This document shows, piece by piece, positions 14,868 through 25,033 of a DNA stretch of 61,680 bases (position 1 is its first letter; the number at the start of each line of letters is the position of its first letter). Source of the stretch: Candidatus Electryonea clarkiae (GTDB taxonomy: Bacteria > Electryoneota > Electryoneia > Electryoneales > Electryoneaceae); the NCBI GenBank assembly GCA_030765455.1, contig JAVCCM010000084.1, forward strand, positions 1 to 61,680, in the 5' to 3' direction. The position numbers were made by a program, and so were the translations under genes. The notes beneath the pieces are model-generated. The model had not been told where the DNA came from. It searched no databases and was given only the letters and a program-made list of their open reading frames with translations.

Positions 14868-17846
14868 TCATCTCATCAAAACAACTTTCCTCACCTCGTT
14901 CATCTTTCCCGGCACATCGGCGTGTATGAAATAGATTCCGCTTGAGAGATTTTGACCGTCAAATATTATTTTATGATACCCTGCCGCGTATATACCATCT
15001 GCCAGCATTCCGACCTGCTCACCCAGGATGTTATAGACTTGGGCATTCAACTCAGATTTGAGTGGAACTGCGATCACGATGGATAAAACAGGATTAAACG
15101 GATTCGGATAGGTAGCAGCTATACTGTACTCGGTTGGAATACCTCCAAAGGGATCTTCACTGATTCCAGTATTAGGCTCGACATAGAATGTAAAACGATC
15201 TTCGCTTTCCAGTGTATCTACATTTGAAATCGCTTCCACCCACCATGTCACCTGCAGGTATTCATCCCAGTACATATAAAGAGTGTCGAACAGAGAGAAT
15301 TCAAAACTTGTAGTTTCAAGACCATCCCATTTGAATAGAGAGTCATAACCTGACATTGATCTTGTCCTGAAAAATGCATCGTAACGAACAATATCAAAAG
15401 TATCCGGATCGACAGATTCTTCCCATGTCGCAATAATGTTGCGGCTTTCATCCAATGATAATGAATCACCGTTTTCAGGTTGTAACAGGTTGAAAGATGA
15501 TGGAGGTTCAGGTATATCGCCTGTTCCGAATAGTGTCACCGACAACTCTTCTTCATCCGGATCGTCGCAGAGTATTGAAATATGCGCTGAATCAAGACCG
15601 GCTCTGTCAGGAGTATAAACAATTTCAACAGCCATACTGTCGCCCGGTTCCACTACATCATCATCAACATCATCAACACTAAATGATCTGTTATCGGATT
15701 CAACTGAATTCACGGTTAACATGTAGTTACCACGGTTAATGATCCACATTGACCATTCTGACGAGCTATCAACAGCCACTACTCCGAAATCATATCTATT
15801 ATCAGGGAGGAAAATGTCGGGCTCTGCCCCAATTCCGTAGAGTAATACAAAAACAGTATCTTCGTCGGGATCATCACTGGTTATTGTTACGACAGCAGAG
15901 TCGCTGCCAAGAGTTTCCGGAGTGAAAGTAATCTCTATGGATTCATCATCATTGGGATCAATGATGAATTCATCTACATCTTCTACCTCAAACAGAGGAT
16001 TATCTGATTCGATTGAAAAGATATTCAATTCATAAGAACCTGCATTTTCGATCTGCATATCCCAGGTTTCAGAATCACTGATCAGTACACTACCAAAATC
16101 AAAAGTTGTATCCTCCAGGAAAATTTCCGGTTCCATAGGCGTCAAATACCAGTCAACCAGGATTTCCAGCAGGTCTTCACATTGATCAGTCGGTATCAAT
16201 TCGCCATTTCCGTCTTCTTCACAGGCACTCACGATATCAAAGGCGAAATACATTATTTTCTGCCTGTCAAAAATAGTTCTGACGGCTGTACCGTAACCCT
16301 CTTCTTCACCTTCAAAAAACACAGTACTCTCATCTCTCACACTTCCAATTCCATCCACAAAATCTCCGGAGAATTGAGGAAATGTTTCGTAAGGATCATC
16401 CTCAAAATCACCTGAAATTATATCATCTTCCTCTCCATAGAAAACTGAATCGGTGGGAAACGGATCGTTTACTCCGTCTTCTATGCCAAGAAAGTCATAA
16501 GCGAAATCATCCTCCGAGAATACCGGTTCCAAATCTTCACCATTGGCGAAGAAATAATCCATATCAACCAGTAGAAAATTGCCGCCATCTTCAATGAATC
16601 CTGAATAGGGATCGTCTCCATATTCCCGGGTAGGTACGCTTTCCACACCCCATCCAATTACCCACACGTTGGGAAAATCTGCTTCAACTGTGAATTCATC
16701 AATTCCGTTGTTTTCATATACATCCCACCATTCATAGCTGACATCATTATCATCAAGCCAGGTCACCAATACATTTGCCCTGTCTCCCATTCCTTCATCA
16801 ACTATCAACAGATCAGCTTCCGGATTGTCCAACTCGACTATGGAAAACCTGAACAGATTATCTGAGTTGGTGCGAACATTATCCTCTTCATCGATTGCCA
16901 TGATGTAATAACTGATTTCATCTCCTGTTTCTATGTCGAAATCAGAGAGATCGAAAGTAACGGAAAAGAGATCATCTTCCTCTGCTTCTTCCATTGCAAT
17001 TGCAGTAGAGTCGTCATCTGTTAATACTATCAGGAAAGCTTCATCCTCGTCCCACCCTGTATCGTCAGTAATCAATGCTGTAACCGTACACTCCTTTTCA
17101 GGATTAATTGTGTTAGGGAGGGAACTCATCGCGCTGATCCAGGGAGCAGCTCCTTCAAAAAATGAAACCCCTACCCTCATCATCAAATCGACTACAGTGC
17201 CTCCTTCAATATCGCTGGAATATGAACCCCAATCTTCATCATTATCATCCATCCAGGGCCCGCCAAACCAGGTATATGAGAAACGACGTTGTGTGACATC
17301 ATCTGCCAATGGTTGTGGTAACCCGTCATCCTGGGTTTTTACCCATCCAACTAAAAACATTGACCCATCCCATTCAATTCCGCCATCTTCTAAGTCATCA
17401 GGTTCGAGCAGAACTTCCCAACCTCCTGTACCCACGGATGCAGTTTCAAATGGACCTGCCAGGATTTCACCTAATGGACTTACCTCAGACGTTCCCCTGT
17501 CCGGAGCTCGTCCCGTTGGATATTCTTCCTCTGCGTCATCTGAATAATCCCAGATATATACCTCGATGTCCCCTGATGAGAACCATTGCTGCCAAGCATA
17601 ATAAATGGAACAGGGATCGGCGGGATTGAAAACTACTGCTAAGGTATCACCTTCCTCTCCACTTGAAAGGTAATATTCCGCATCGCTGGTAAATCTCTCA
17701 AGATTCGTGATCTCGTCCAGTTCATCGAGTTCTAAAACCGGCCCTCGCTGCCGGATTGATACGGGTTCTAACAAAACAATCTCTGACGATATCGCAACCT
17801 GGGCGATCAAAATAGAGATAAGTATGAATAAATATGTCCTTTTCAC
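14868..17846 (-). CDS. Large secreted protein with choice-of-anchor repeats and type IX sorting domain
   Basis: A 992-residue exported acidic protein. It starts at GTG 17846 with AAGGAGGAG upstream. The signal peptide is MKRTYLFILISILIAQVAISS. Residues about 235-335 resemble an immunoglobulin-like extracellular domain. Residues about 345-560 resemble a GATase/DUF4350-like alpha/beta domain (ADLLIVDEGMGDRANVLVTWL, GGNFLLVDMDYFF). Two choice-of-anchor (ASH-like) repeats follow at about 570-775, each with FDFGSV or YDFGVV, DP...ESIEITFTP and SDDPDED. A fibronectin-like domain and a sorting domain (YPNPFNP, VYNILGEQV, VPGKMNEVRKVVLMR) finish it. Its last 20 residues nearly match those of the 11027 gene, so they share an export route. 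Confidence 0.85.
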   Translation of the reverse strand: MKRTYLFILISILIAQVAISSEIVLLEPVSIRQRGPVLELDELDEITNLERFTSDAEYYLSSGEEGDTLAVVFNPADPCSIYYAWQQWFSSGDIEVYIWDYSDDAEEEYPTGRAPDRGTSEVSPLGEILAGPFETASVGTGGWEVLLEPDDLEDGGIEWDGSMFLVGWVKTQDDGLPQPLADDVTQRRFSYTWFGGPWMDDNDEDWGSYSSDIEGGTVVDLMMRVGVSFFEGAAPWISAMSSLPNTINPEKECTVTALITDDTGWDEDEAFLIVLTDDDSTAIAMEEAEEDDLFSVTFDLSDFDIETGDEISYYIMAIDEEDNVRTNSDNLFRFSIVELDNPEADLLIVDEGMGDRANVLVTWLDDNDVSYEWWDVYENNGIDEFTVEADFPNVWVIGWGVESVPTREYGDDPYSGFIEDGGNFLLVDMDYFFANGEDLEPVFSEDDFAYDFLGIEDGVNDPFPTDSVFYGEEDDIISGDFEDDPYETFPQFSGDFVDGIGSVRDESTVFFEGEEEGYGTAVRTIFDRQKIMYFAFDIVSACEEDGNGELIPTDQCEDLLEILVDWYLTPMEPEIFLEDTTFDFGSVLISDSETWDMQIENAGSYELNIFSIESDNPLFEVEDVDEFIIDPNDDESIEITFTPETLGSDSAVVTITSDDPDEDTVFVLLYGIGAEPDIFLPDNRYDFGVVAVDSSSEWSMWIINRGNYMLTVNSVESDNRSFSVDDVDDDVVEPGDSMAVEIVYTPDRAGLDSAHISILCDDPDEEELSVTLFGTGDIPEPPSSFNLLQPENGDSLSLDESRNIIATWEESVDPDTFDIVRYDAFFRTRSMSGYDSLFKWDGLETTSFEFSLFDTLYMYWDEYLQVTWWVEAISNVDTLESEDRFTFYVEPNTGISEDPFGGIPTEYSIAATYPNPFNPVLSIVIAVPLKSELNAQVYNILGEQVGMLADGIYAAGYHKIIFDGQNLSSGIYFIHADVPGKMNEVRKVVLMR

Positions 17847-18282
17847 GGCTCCTCCTTAAACATGAAATTACATATTGACTACATATAACAAACAATTATC
17901 TCACACCATCCAGCCTGATTGATAAACCGGTGTGGATGAAAAATGTATATTTGAGATATGCAATATTATTGCATAAATAAGGGAATAATAAAGATCATCA
18001 AGAAAGAAGAAGTGAGTGTGTTGAGCGAAGATTAAAACAGGTGTATCAGATTAACCAGGCGCTATTTCACACTATGATGAACCTTCATCCTGAAATTATT
18101 CTATATGTCTGATTTTATATTTAATAAACAAAGATATACATTAATATAGCATTATAAAAAGAGTAAGTAAAGTTTAGTTGTAATTATTTTCACAGTTTAT
18201 CGAATCTTTTCTAACTCTTAGAGACAAAACAGGCTGAATCAAAACAAATGAATCAGCCTGAAAGTCTAATGGAAATATTTCT
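17847..18282. other. Non-coding gap with a terminator
   Basis: No gene is visible. The left part (18224-18260) is the terminator of the sulfotransferase-like gene. The rest is AT-rich and presumably carries the promoter for the gene starting at 17846. Confidence 0.4.
18224..18260 (-). terminator. Rho-independent terminator after the sulfotransferase-like gene
   Basis: On the minus strand CAGGCTGA (18260-18253) pairs with TCAGCCTG (18237-18230), then TTTTG follows. It lies about 22 bases downstream of the stop at 18283. Confidence 0.75.
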
Positions 18283-20070
18283 TTATTTTATCAAAACCAT
18301 CTTCCTAACTTGTTCCATTCTGCCTGGCACCACAGCCTTGACAAAATATATACCACTTGCCAGTTCTGTGCCATCAAATGCAAGTTCATGTGAACCGGCA
18401 GACATCACTCCGTTATAAAGCGATGCTACCTGTCGTCCCATTATATCGAATACTTGCACCGTGATGCGCGATGTATGGGGCAGGTTAACACTTATGGAAG
18501 TGGCTGGATTGAACGGGTTGGGATAGTTCTGCTCCAGTATAAATTCTTCCGGGATCGAGCCTGCAACGTCATCACCCACAGCGTTAAACGGTGCAACCAT
18601 GGTTTCGTTGGAATACTCACTGATCTCGTTTCCGCCGCCGTCAACCGCTTTAATTCTGAAATAAAAATCCGTGTCGTATGCGAGATCTGCGATCTCGTAT
18701 ATCCCGGTATCGGTATTTCCATGGATTTCAGCCGGTTCTGTAGATTCACCCATGTAAACATTATATGAGGAAACTTCTTCTTCATGACCGAACCAGTTAC
18801 AGGTGATTTCGACTGTTTGATCCACTAAATGAGATACAACGTAAGGAACTGCCGCCACACCAATCATATCTGTTTTATAATAACGATATGTTTGCGGTTG
18901 CGGTCCATCTTCGACCAACGGGAAGAAAGTAATTTCCCATACAACTTCACCCTCAGGATTTACTTCCGTTGCCACGATGTCCGTTGTGCGAGAGCCTCCC
19001 CAGCCAATGCAGGTATTGCCGCTTGCCTCATGTCTGAATCCTCCACCACCATTGCCTGTATAAGTGGTATCATCTTGTTCATACCTGAAGACAAGTGTTG
19101 CGGTCATTGCATCCAGATCAAGCGCGTATTCTTTTACGCAGGCGACATGCAGACTGTCTCTATGACCATTATCAAACACCATGATATTTCCATTTTCCAG
19201 GCGTCTGCAATTGTGCTGAGTCAGGAATCCTTCCTGCCCTTCTATGTCATCCACGAAGGTAAATTGATTCCCACGTCCTCCGCCAAGCCTCCACATGACT
19301 TCACCATCCAAATACGTTTCATCAGCACCAACTTTGATACAGACAACAGTGCTTTGCTTGCGGTTGGAGATCATGACGGTTCCATTTTCGTTGTCCACAT
19401 GGAAGCCATTAAGGTGCAGGTAATTGACTCTGTCACCAAGCAGTGATTCCTGGTCGTCAACATCGGTGATTGGGAGTTCATCAAGATGATCCAAGCTATA
19501 CCATTCCCAAACGATCTCCTTTGCGGCGTTAAACTTAAAGAGTGCAAAACCGATTACCTCTGCTTCCGGATTTCCACTATCCACCACAGCACTCATATCC
19601 ATAATTCTTGGATCTTTTGCTTCTAACCAGTAAGTACGGTTTTCACCCTCACCAAATATTGCAAAATCATGATTGTCCAGATTGAAATCACCCTGTGCGG
19701 AAATTGTGTCAACCATGGTATAAGTCATATCCCAATATCCGATATAACTATTCTCTGATTCGTCCTCGTAAGTATGCGAGAGCAAGCCAATATCGGGGAA
19801 AGTCTGCATTCTCTTATCGCCTTTGTAGAAATACAGCACATTTCCGTCATTATCCATGATTGCCGACCAGTAATTATAGTACCGATTACGCTTGTCTTCC
19901 TGGCCTGGTGTGATATAAATGTAACCTTCAGCCGGACTGGTATTTGTCCCGATCGTGTAGGTGCAGAAATCACTTGGTAATGTTACATCCAACGCTGATA
20001 CAGGCGGAGTGAGAATACCCATACCCACTAATAAAAATCCTAACATAAATACTTTCATAAGATTACGCAT
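18283..20070 (-). CDS. Arylsulfotransferase-like (ASST) secreted protein with type IX sorting domain
   Basis: A 595-residue exported protein. ATG 20070 follows GGAGAG. The signal peptide spans about residues 1-26, ending in PVSALD. Residues about 45-420 resemble the arylsulfate sulfotransferase/ASST beta-propeller family: HLNGFHVDNENGTVMISNRKQST, EVMWRLGGGRGNQF, LTQHNCRRLENGNIMVFDNG, and GEVVWEI. Classical ASST is a periplasmic PAPS-independent enzyme that uses a histidine to move sulfate between phenolic compounds. Whether the catalytic histidine is kept here needs alignment. Residues about 425-500 are fibronectin-like (YNVYMGEST, FRIKAVDGGGNE). The C-terminus is a sorting domain (NYPNPFNP, VFDIMGRQV, VPGRMEQVRKMVLIK). 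Fusion of this fold to a sorting domain would place it outside the outer membrane. Confidence 0.75.
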   Translation of the reverse strand: MRNLMKVFMLGFLLVGMGILTPPVSALDVTLPSDFCTYTIGTNTSPAEGYIYITPGQEDKRNRYYNYWSAIMDNDGNVLYFYKGDKRMQTFPDIGLLSHTYEDESENSYIGYWDMTYTMVDTISAQGDFNLDNHDFAIFGEGENRTYWLEAKDPRIMDMSAVVDSGNPEAEVIGFALFKFNAAKEIVWEWYSLDHLDELPITDVDDQESLLGDRVNYLHLNGFHVDNENGTVMISNRKQSTVVCIKVGADETYLDGEVMWRLGGGRGNQFTFVDDIEGQEGFLTQHNCRRLENGNIMVFDNGHRDSLHVACVKEYALDLDAMTATLVFRYEQDDTTYTGNGGGGFRHEASGNTCIGWGGSRTTDIVATEVNPEGEVVWEITFFPLVEDGPQPQTYRYYKTDMIGVAAVPYVVSHLVDQTVEITCNWFGHEEEVSSYNVYMGESTEPAEIHGNTDTGIYEIADLAYDTDFYFRIKAVDGGGNEISEYSNETMVAPFNAVGDDVAGSIPEEFILEQNYPNPFNPATSISVNLPHTSRITVQVFDIMGRQVASLYNGVMSAGSHELAFDGTELASGIYFVKAVVPGRMEQVRKMVLIK

Positions 20071-20253
20071 GACAAGACTCTCCGTTAATTCGTTAATATT
20101 GCGCTTTCCGGCTCTTAGATCAGTTCTTCAAGCTAAATGAAATCAAAACTGAAGATAAATAAATAGAATTCTTCAAATATCGTGAAATATTTAATATAAG
20201 CTCATTTTCTAACCTAAAGAAATACTTAGTGAATAGAATTCAATTTAAATTTT

Positions 20254-22470
20254 TTATCGGAGCAGCATTACTTTATGCATTTGATCAATTTTTCCCGGCA
20301 CTGAGGCTTTGACAAAATATACACCACTTGAGAAACCGGTTCCGTCAAAAACGAATTTGCATGATCCAGGATTCAGTACACCGTTGTGAAGTGAAGAAAT
20401 TTGTTGACCCAAAATATTATGTATAGTAATCTGAATCGGTTGAGGTGAAACTATAACAGCATTAACCTGGAAAAAGGAATTAAAAGGATTCGGATATACA
20501 GAGGAAATAACTGAATTATCGGGTAATATTACATTCTCTTCATTTTCAACATTCAACGCTTCACTGATATCAAAAATGTAACAATTACTCCCTGCACCTG
20601 TGAAAACGTAGGGGAAATGAACACGCAACTCTGTCGTTTCAAGCCCTTCATGAAGATAATATCCTGTTTCATACGGTTCAGATGGATATTCTACGTTAAG
20701 GATTCGAATCCCTCCTGTGGAATCAGCTAATACAGCGTTATCGAACCAGGTATAAATACTTGTGAAATTACCCGTTGATTCATAATGAGCGGTGATTTCC
20801 GGATCAGATGGGTTACTGATGTTAATAACAAACATTCCATTTTCACCGTCAGCCAGGTATGCGTAATTGCTATTAACTATAACACCTCGCGGAGATTGGA
20901 ATTCATTTAGTGAAGCAGTTTCGACTGGATTTTCTGGATCTTCAACGTTGACAATACTAAGTCCTTCGTTTCCTGTTATAAAAGCAAATCCATTCAGAAC
21001 AGTTACTGTGTTCAGATCTCCTGCGAGTTCAATTGATCCGATCAAATTCGAATTATCAAAGATAAAAAGTCCGTTGCTCTCGTGATATCCGATTATATAG
21101 ATGTATTGGCTGTCTGATGAAATTCCATTCGAGTAGCAATTATTTCCGGGTACACTGTGGATGTAAATGCTATCGGGATTCTCGATATCGGTAGCATAAA
21201 AAAATACTTCCTCGTCTGCGGGAACAGGTCTTGCGGTTGACAGGTACGCAATATTCCCATTTATGGTTATATCGGTGCAATATATCAACTCTACGTGGTT
21301 GATGAACTCAGTTTCAGCAGGATTATTTACATTTACAATGGACAATCCATTTCGCGAGGAAATAAATGCATAATGAAACGACAGTTCAATTCCGGTAATC
21401 CGTCCTGTTTGCATCTCAGGGAAGAATCCACTCTCTCGGGGGCTAACCGGATTATTTAGATTGATAACGTGGAATGTATTATCATTTGCCAGGTATGCCA
21501 ATCTGTCGAGGATTACAATTTCCACACATTCATTATCCAGATCGTAAGCGGTCACATATTCCGGATCTGCGTGATCGCTTATATCAATGATGAAAACGCC
21601 GTATGCTATCGGTTCAAAAGGATAATTACTGGTAAATGGAATGAAAGCGTGATTACCTGATATGGCAAGAGAATTCAAATCGAGGTCTTCATCATAAGCC
21701 GCGATAATGAACGCCTGCCCTGAAAATTCCGGGTCTGCAGGATTGTTGATATCATATATCCTGAAAGATCCTCCCTCCATCAGGGAGCCGATAGTGTAAG
21801 CGTATTGTCCATCCACGACAATTCGTTCCACGCGTGCAATTCTTTCATCGACACTCTGGACCTGGTTCGGAGAGGACGGATCACTGATGTCAATCACCTG
21901 GAATCCATCGATTCTAGCCGCAAGGAAAAGATAATCGCCGGAAATTGCAATATCTCTAATTCTGTGATCATGAATATAACTGCCAACATGGCCGGGATCA
22001 TCTGCATCACTTATGTCAAGGATAGTAAGATTTTCGTTATAGGCAATGTATAATTCCTGGTTTTCGATCAGGAGAGTATTTGAATGCCAATCTTCCCATG
22101 TGTCAATAAGACGTGGAGCTGCAGGATTGCTTATATCTACAAGGCTTAGCCCCGCCTCACCCAGGGATGCATACAGGTAATCACCAGTAACCGCGATGTC
22201 CTGAACGTTTTCTGGCAGTTGAATCCTGCCCAAAAATTCCGGAGTTTCGGGGGTGGAAATATCAAGAATTACGAGTTCTTTTTTTGAAGATGTGAAAAAT
22301 GCGAGGTTTTCGTCAATAACTAAATCATTTATTGATCCATCAATCCCGCCATAAAGGGTATTGATAAGGGATACATTCAGGCTGTCCTGAGCTGTGGCGG
22401 TGATGACAAGCAGAAAAACCACTGCAATTGAAAATAAAAAATGTTTTCTGTTTTGAATAAATAAGAGCAT
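20254..22470 (-). CDS. Secreted LVIVD beta-propeller protein with type IX sorting domain
   Basis: A protein of 738 residues. I start at ATG 22470 because AAAGG precedes it and the product then begins with a hydrophobic signal peptide (SIAVVFLLVITATAQ). The longer open frame adds 27 residues with no export signal. Most of the protein is a run of LVIVD repeats: about a dozen units such as LVILDISTPETPEFLGRI, LSLVDISNPAAPRLID and FQVIDISDPSSPNQVQ, each preceded by a GDYLYA or GNHAFI strand. These fold as beta-propellers in cell-surface proteins. The C-terminus has YPNPFN, IHNILGQQI and VPGKIDQMHKVMLLR. The partner is unknown. Confidence 0.85.
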   Translation of the reverse strand: MLLFIQNRKHFLFSIAVVFLLVITATAQDSLNVSLINTLYGGIDGSINDLVIDENLAFFTSSKKELVILDISTPETPEFLGRIQLPENVQDIAVTGDYLYASLGEAGLSLVDISNPAAPRLIDTWEDWHSNTLLIENQELYIAYNENLTILDISDADDPGHVGSYIHDHRIRDIAISGDYLFLAARIDGFQVIDISDPSSPNQVQSVDERIARVERIVVDGQYAYTIGSLMEGGSFRIYDINNPADPEFSGQAFIIAAYDEDLDLNSLAISGNHAFIPFTSNYPFEPIAYGVFIIDISDHADPEYVTAYDLDNECVEIVILDRLAYLANDNTFHVINLNNPVSPRESGFFPEMQTGRITGIELSFHYAFISSRNGLSIVNVNNPAETEFINHVELIYCTDITINGNIAYLSTARPVPADEEVFFYATDIENPDSIYIHSVPGNNCYSNGISSDSQYIYIIGYHESNGLFIFDNSNLIGSIELAGDLNTVTVLNGFAFITGNEGLSIVNVEDPENPVETASLNEFQSPRGVIVNSNYAYLADGENGMFVINISNPSDPEITAHYESTGNFTSIYTWFDNAVLADSTGGIRILNVEYPSEPYETGYYLHEGLETTELRVHFPYVFTGAGSNCYIFDISEALNVENEENVILPDNSVISSVYPNPFNSFFQVNAVIVSPQPIQITIHNILGQQISSLHNGVLNPGSCKFVFDGTGFSSGVYFVKASVPGKIDQMHKVMLLR

Positions 22471-22797
22471 TTTTAACCTTTGAGAAAGAATTTCAGAAAA
22501 TCCTGTCAGCATTTTATCCTTGAAGATAAAGTTAGATTTCACATAAATCAACCCGCCTACTTTTGCGATATTTTTTATCTTGTTGTTATCATAGCTGTTA
22601 GCATTATGCTTGCGAAAGATGTAAAAGAGATTGATCTTTCTTGGTTTAGTAATGGAGAATTATTACATTTCAAGTATGATGAAACTGCTTTACGACCATG
22701 AACAGCATGAAAACTTTAACGGATTGAAATCAATAATGATATGTTTTAACCATTGTGAATATCATTTCATTCATGGCAGAATTGCGGAGTCGGATTA
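22471..22797. other. Divergent intergenic region before the symporter
   Basis: It separates a minus-strand gene from the plus-strand symporter, so promoters in both directions must lie here. I found no gene. A 73-codon plus frame (22480-22701) overlaps the signal-peptide end of the neighbouring gene and has no family features. Confidence 0.4.
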
Positions 22798-24903
22798 ATG
22801 CACATCTGGGGATTGCATGTTTTAGACCTGTCTATAATTATTCTCTATGTTATTGTTATACTATGGCTTGGAAAACGCGCGTCTGATAAAACCACGGGTA
22901 CTGAAGATTTTTTTCTTGCCGGGCGTAAGCTTGGGAAATTTTACCAATTTTTCCTCAATTTCGGCTGTTCCACTAATGCCGACCAGGCGGTCGCTGTCTC
23001 TCGTGAAATTTACCGGCAGGGAATTGGCGGAATGTGGATTCAATTCCTCGTTCTCTTCCTGACTCCATTTTACTGGTTCACCACTTTACTGTTTCGCCGA
23101 GTTCGTCTGATCACCATCGGCGACTACTTTACAGAACGTTTCGACAGCAAATTTCTGGGTGGAAGTTATGCTGTTTTTATTCTCCTTCTCTCTATCCTGG
23201 GTGGGGGAGTAGGCTATATGGTAGCAGCAAAAACCATGATGGCGATGACTCCCAAGACAATAGAAATCTGCACCGTTGAAGAGCGCAGAAGCATTGAAGA
23301 ATTCCATGAGTATAAGGAATTGAAAACAGAGCTGGAAGAGGGATTAAGCCAGGAGAAGCAGGATCGATACGATGAGCTTAATGAAAAGAATAAAAAGGGT
23401 GAGCTGAAGTCATTTGTTTCTTACACAAATCCAATATGGTTTTATTTCATATATGCATTGATAGTAGGTATTTACACAATGCTTGGTGGTTTCCGGGCGG
23501 CGGCTATTACCGACTCCATCCAGGGCGTTCTAATCATCATATTTTCAGTGATCCTGATCCCACTTGGGCTGTCTAAAATCGGGGGATTTTCCGGTTTACA
23601 TGCATCAGTTCCAGACTATATGTTCGAATTATTTGGTTCGGCAACGATGAGCGATTACGCCTGGTACACAATTTTTGCGATGGTGCTGGCAAATTTAGTC
23701 TCTATAGTAGCTGTCGCTGCCGGAATGCAGACTGCCGGATCGGCAACTAACGAGAATACTGCACGGTTCGGAATGATTGTGGGAATGTTTGCCAAGAGAA
23801 TCATCATGATTTTCTGGGCGCTTGCCGGTTTGCTGGCAATTGCAATGTATGCGGGAAAGCTTCATGATCCGGACCTGATATGGGGATACATGTCACGTGA
23901 ACTGCTTGTTCCGGGGGCTATCGGATTGATGCTTGTGGGAATCTTAGCCGCTAATATGTCCAGCCTGGATGCAGCTTCTGTCTCCTATGCAGCGTTGTTT
24001 ATAAGGAATCTATATAAACCGTTTCTGCCGGATAAAACGGATAAACATTACCTGTTTGTCGGAAGAGTCGCTATTGCAATTACGCTGCTGGGAGGAATCG
24101 CGATAGCCGTTTATGTCGATAATCTGCTTGAGCTGTTCAAATATATTATTTCTGTCCCGGCAATTTTCGGCGCCTCGATCTGGCTGGGGTTCGTTTGGCG
24201 AAGATTGACAAAATGGGCGGTTATCATACAGGTATTTGTGTGCATTATTATCTATACAGCAATTCCAAATCTTTTTCAAAACCTTGATTCTGCAAAAAAC
24301 AACCCGGCATTCCTGTTGGAAACCAATCCCAGGGAAGTCGAAATTACCACTGAAGCCTTAACAGTTGATGTCAACTCCGGAAAGGCTGATTTTGTCGGTC
24401 AATCTATAAACAAGATGCATAAAATCGAGCCGGTCGGGATATATTACGATAAGGTAGTGCTGAACGATCCCTCTGACCCTGTATCGTCAAAGGTCGGTTT
24501 GGGACGTTTTCACGCTGAAATATGGGTATTGAGCTGGTTGGGGATCAATTTTACTGATTTTTCCAAAGCTCAGCTTGTGGCAGCCCGGTTTTTCTTTGAC
24601 GCTCTCTTCCCGTTTCTGCTGCTTTTTCCTCTTTCATTTTTAACAAAACCGGTACCAAAACCAATTCTCGACCGCTTTTTCGCCAGGATGCACACTCCCG
24701 TTCAGAAGTCGCCTGAAGAAGAAACGCTTGCCCTGAATGATTCTTACTCGAATCCTGATAAATTTGAAGATATGAAGATAGTTCCGGGATCAGACTGGGA
24801 GATATTGAAACCCTCAAGGATGGATTATATTGGATTCTTAGGTAGTTGGGCGCTTGTAGGATTGGTAATTTTCTTATTGTGGGTGATGGTATCTATTCGG
24901 TAG
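22798..24903 (+). CDS. Sodium:solute symporter (SSS family)
   Basis: A 701-residue inner-membrane transporter. The N-terminus (LDLSIIILYVIVILWLGKRAS...GTEDFFLAGRKLG) is the classic SSS start, with an FFLAGR-like motif after the first membrane span. About 13 hydrophobic helices follow, including FWALAGLLAIAMYAG and the conserved GLMLVGILAANMSSLDAASVSYAALF region near residue 380-405, which corresponds to the sodium-binding part of TM8. A charged cytoplasmic insert (about 155-205) and a long loop (about 500-580) are present. GGAG lies ten bases before the ATG. SSS proteins take up sugars, amino acids or organic anions with sodium. The adjacent glycoside and sugar-acid genes suggest a sugar or uronate substrate. 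Confidence 0.88.
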   Translation: MHIWGLHVLDLSIIILYVIVILWLGKRASDKTTGTEDFFLAGRKLGKFYQFFLNFGCSTNADQAVAVSREIYRQGIGGMWIQFLVLFLTPFYWFTTLLFRRVRLITIGDYFTERFDSKFLGGSYAVFILLLSILGGGVGYMVAAKTMMAMTPKTIEICTVEERRSIEEFHEYKELKTELEEGLSQEKQDRYDELNEKNKKGELKSFVSYTNPIWFYFIYALIVGIYTMLGGFRAAAITDSIQGVLIIIFSVILIPLGLSKIGGFSGLHASVPDYMFELFGSATMSDYAWYTIFAMVLANLVSIVAVAAGMQTAGSATNENTARFGMIVGMFAKRIIMIFWALAGLLAIAMYAGKLHDPDLIWGYMSRELLVPGAIGLMLVGILAANMSSLDAASVSYAALFIRNLYKPFLPDKTDKHYLFVGRVAIAITLLGGIAIAVYVDNLLELFKYIISVPAIFGASIWLGFVWRRLTKWAVIIQVFVCIIIYTAIPNLFQNLDSAKNNPAFLLETNPREVEITTEALTVDVNSGKADFVGQSINKMHKIEPVGIYYDKVVLNDPSDPVSSKVGLGRFHAEIWVLSWLGINFTDFSKAQLVAARFFFDALFPFLLLFPLSFLTKPVPKPILDRFFARMHTPVQKSPEEETLALNDSYSNPDKFEDMKIVPGSDWEILKPSRMDYIGFLGSWALVGLVIFLLWVMVSIR

Positions 24904-25033
24904 TTCTCAAATTAATAATTCGCGAACTTTGCCTCATTGCGTTTTTGGGTGAAACAATCAGTTGACAGGATTTACAGGACGAACATGATTTTGTATTGCC
25001 GTCATAACTAATTTTATATGGTTCAATCTAACC

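Noticed and set aside
22480..22701. A 73-codon plus-strand ORF in the divergent gap
   Set aside because: No domain or ribosome-binding site, and it lies in the divergent promoter region.
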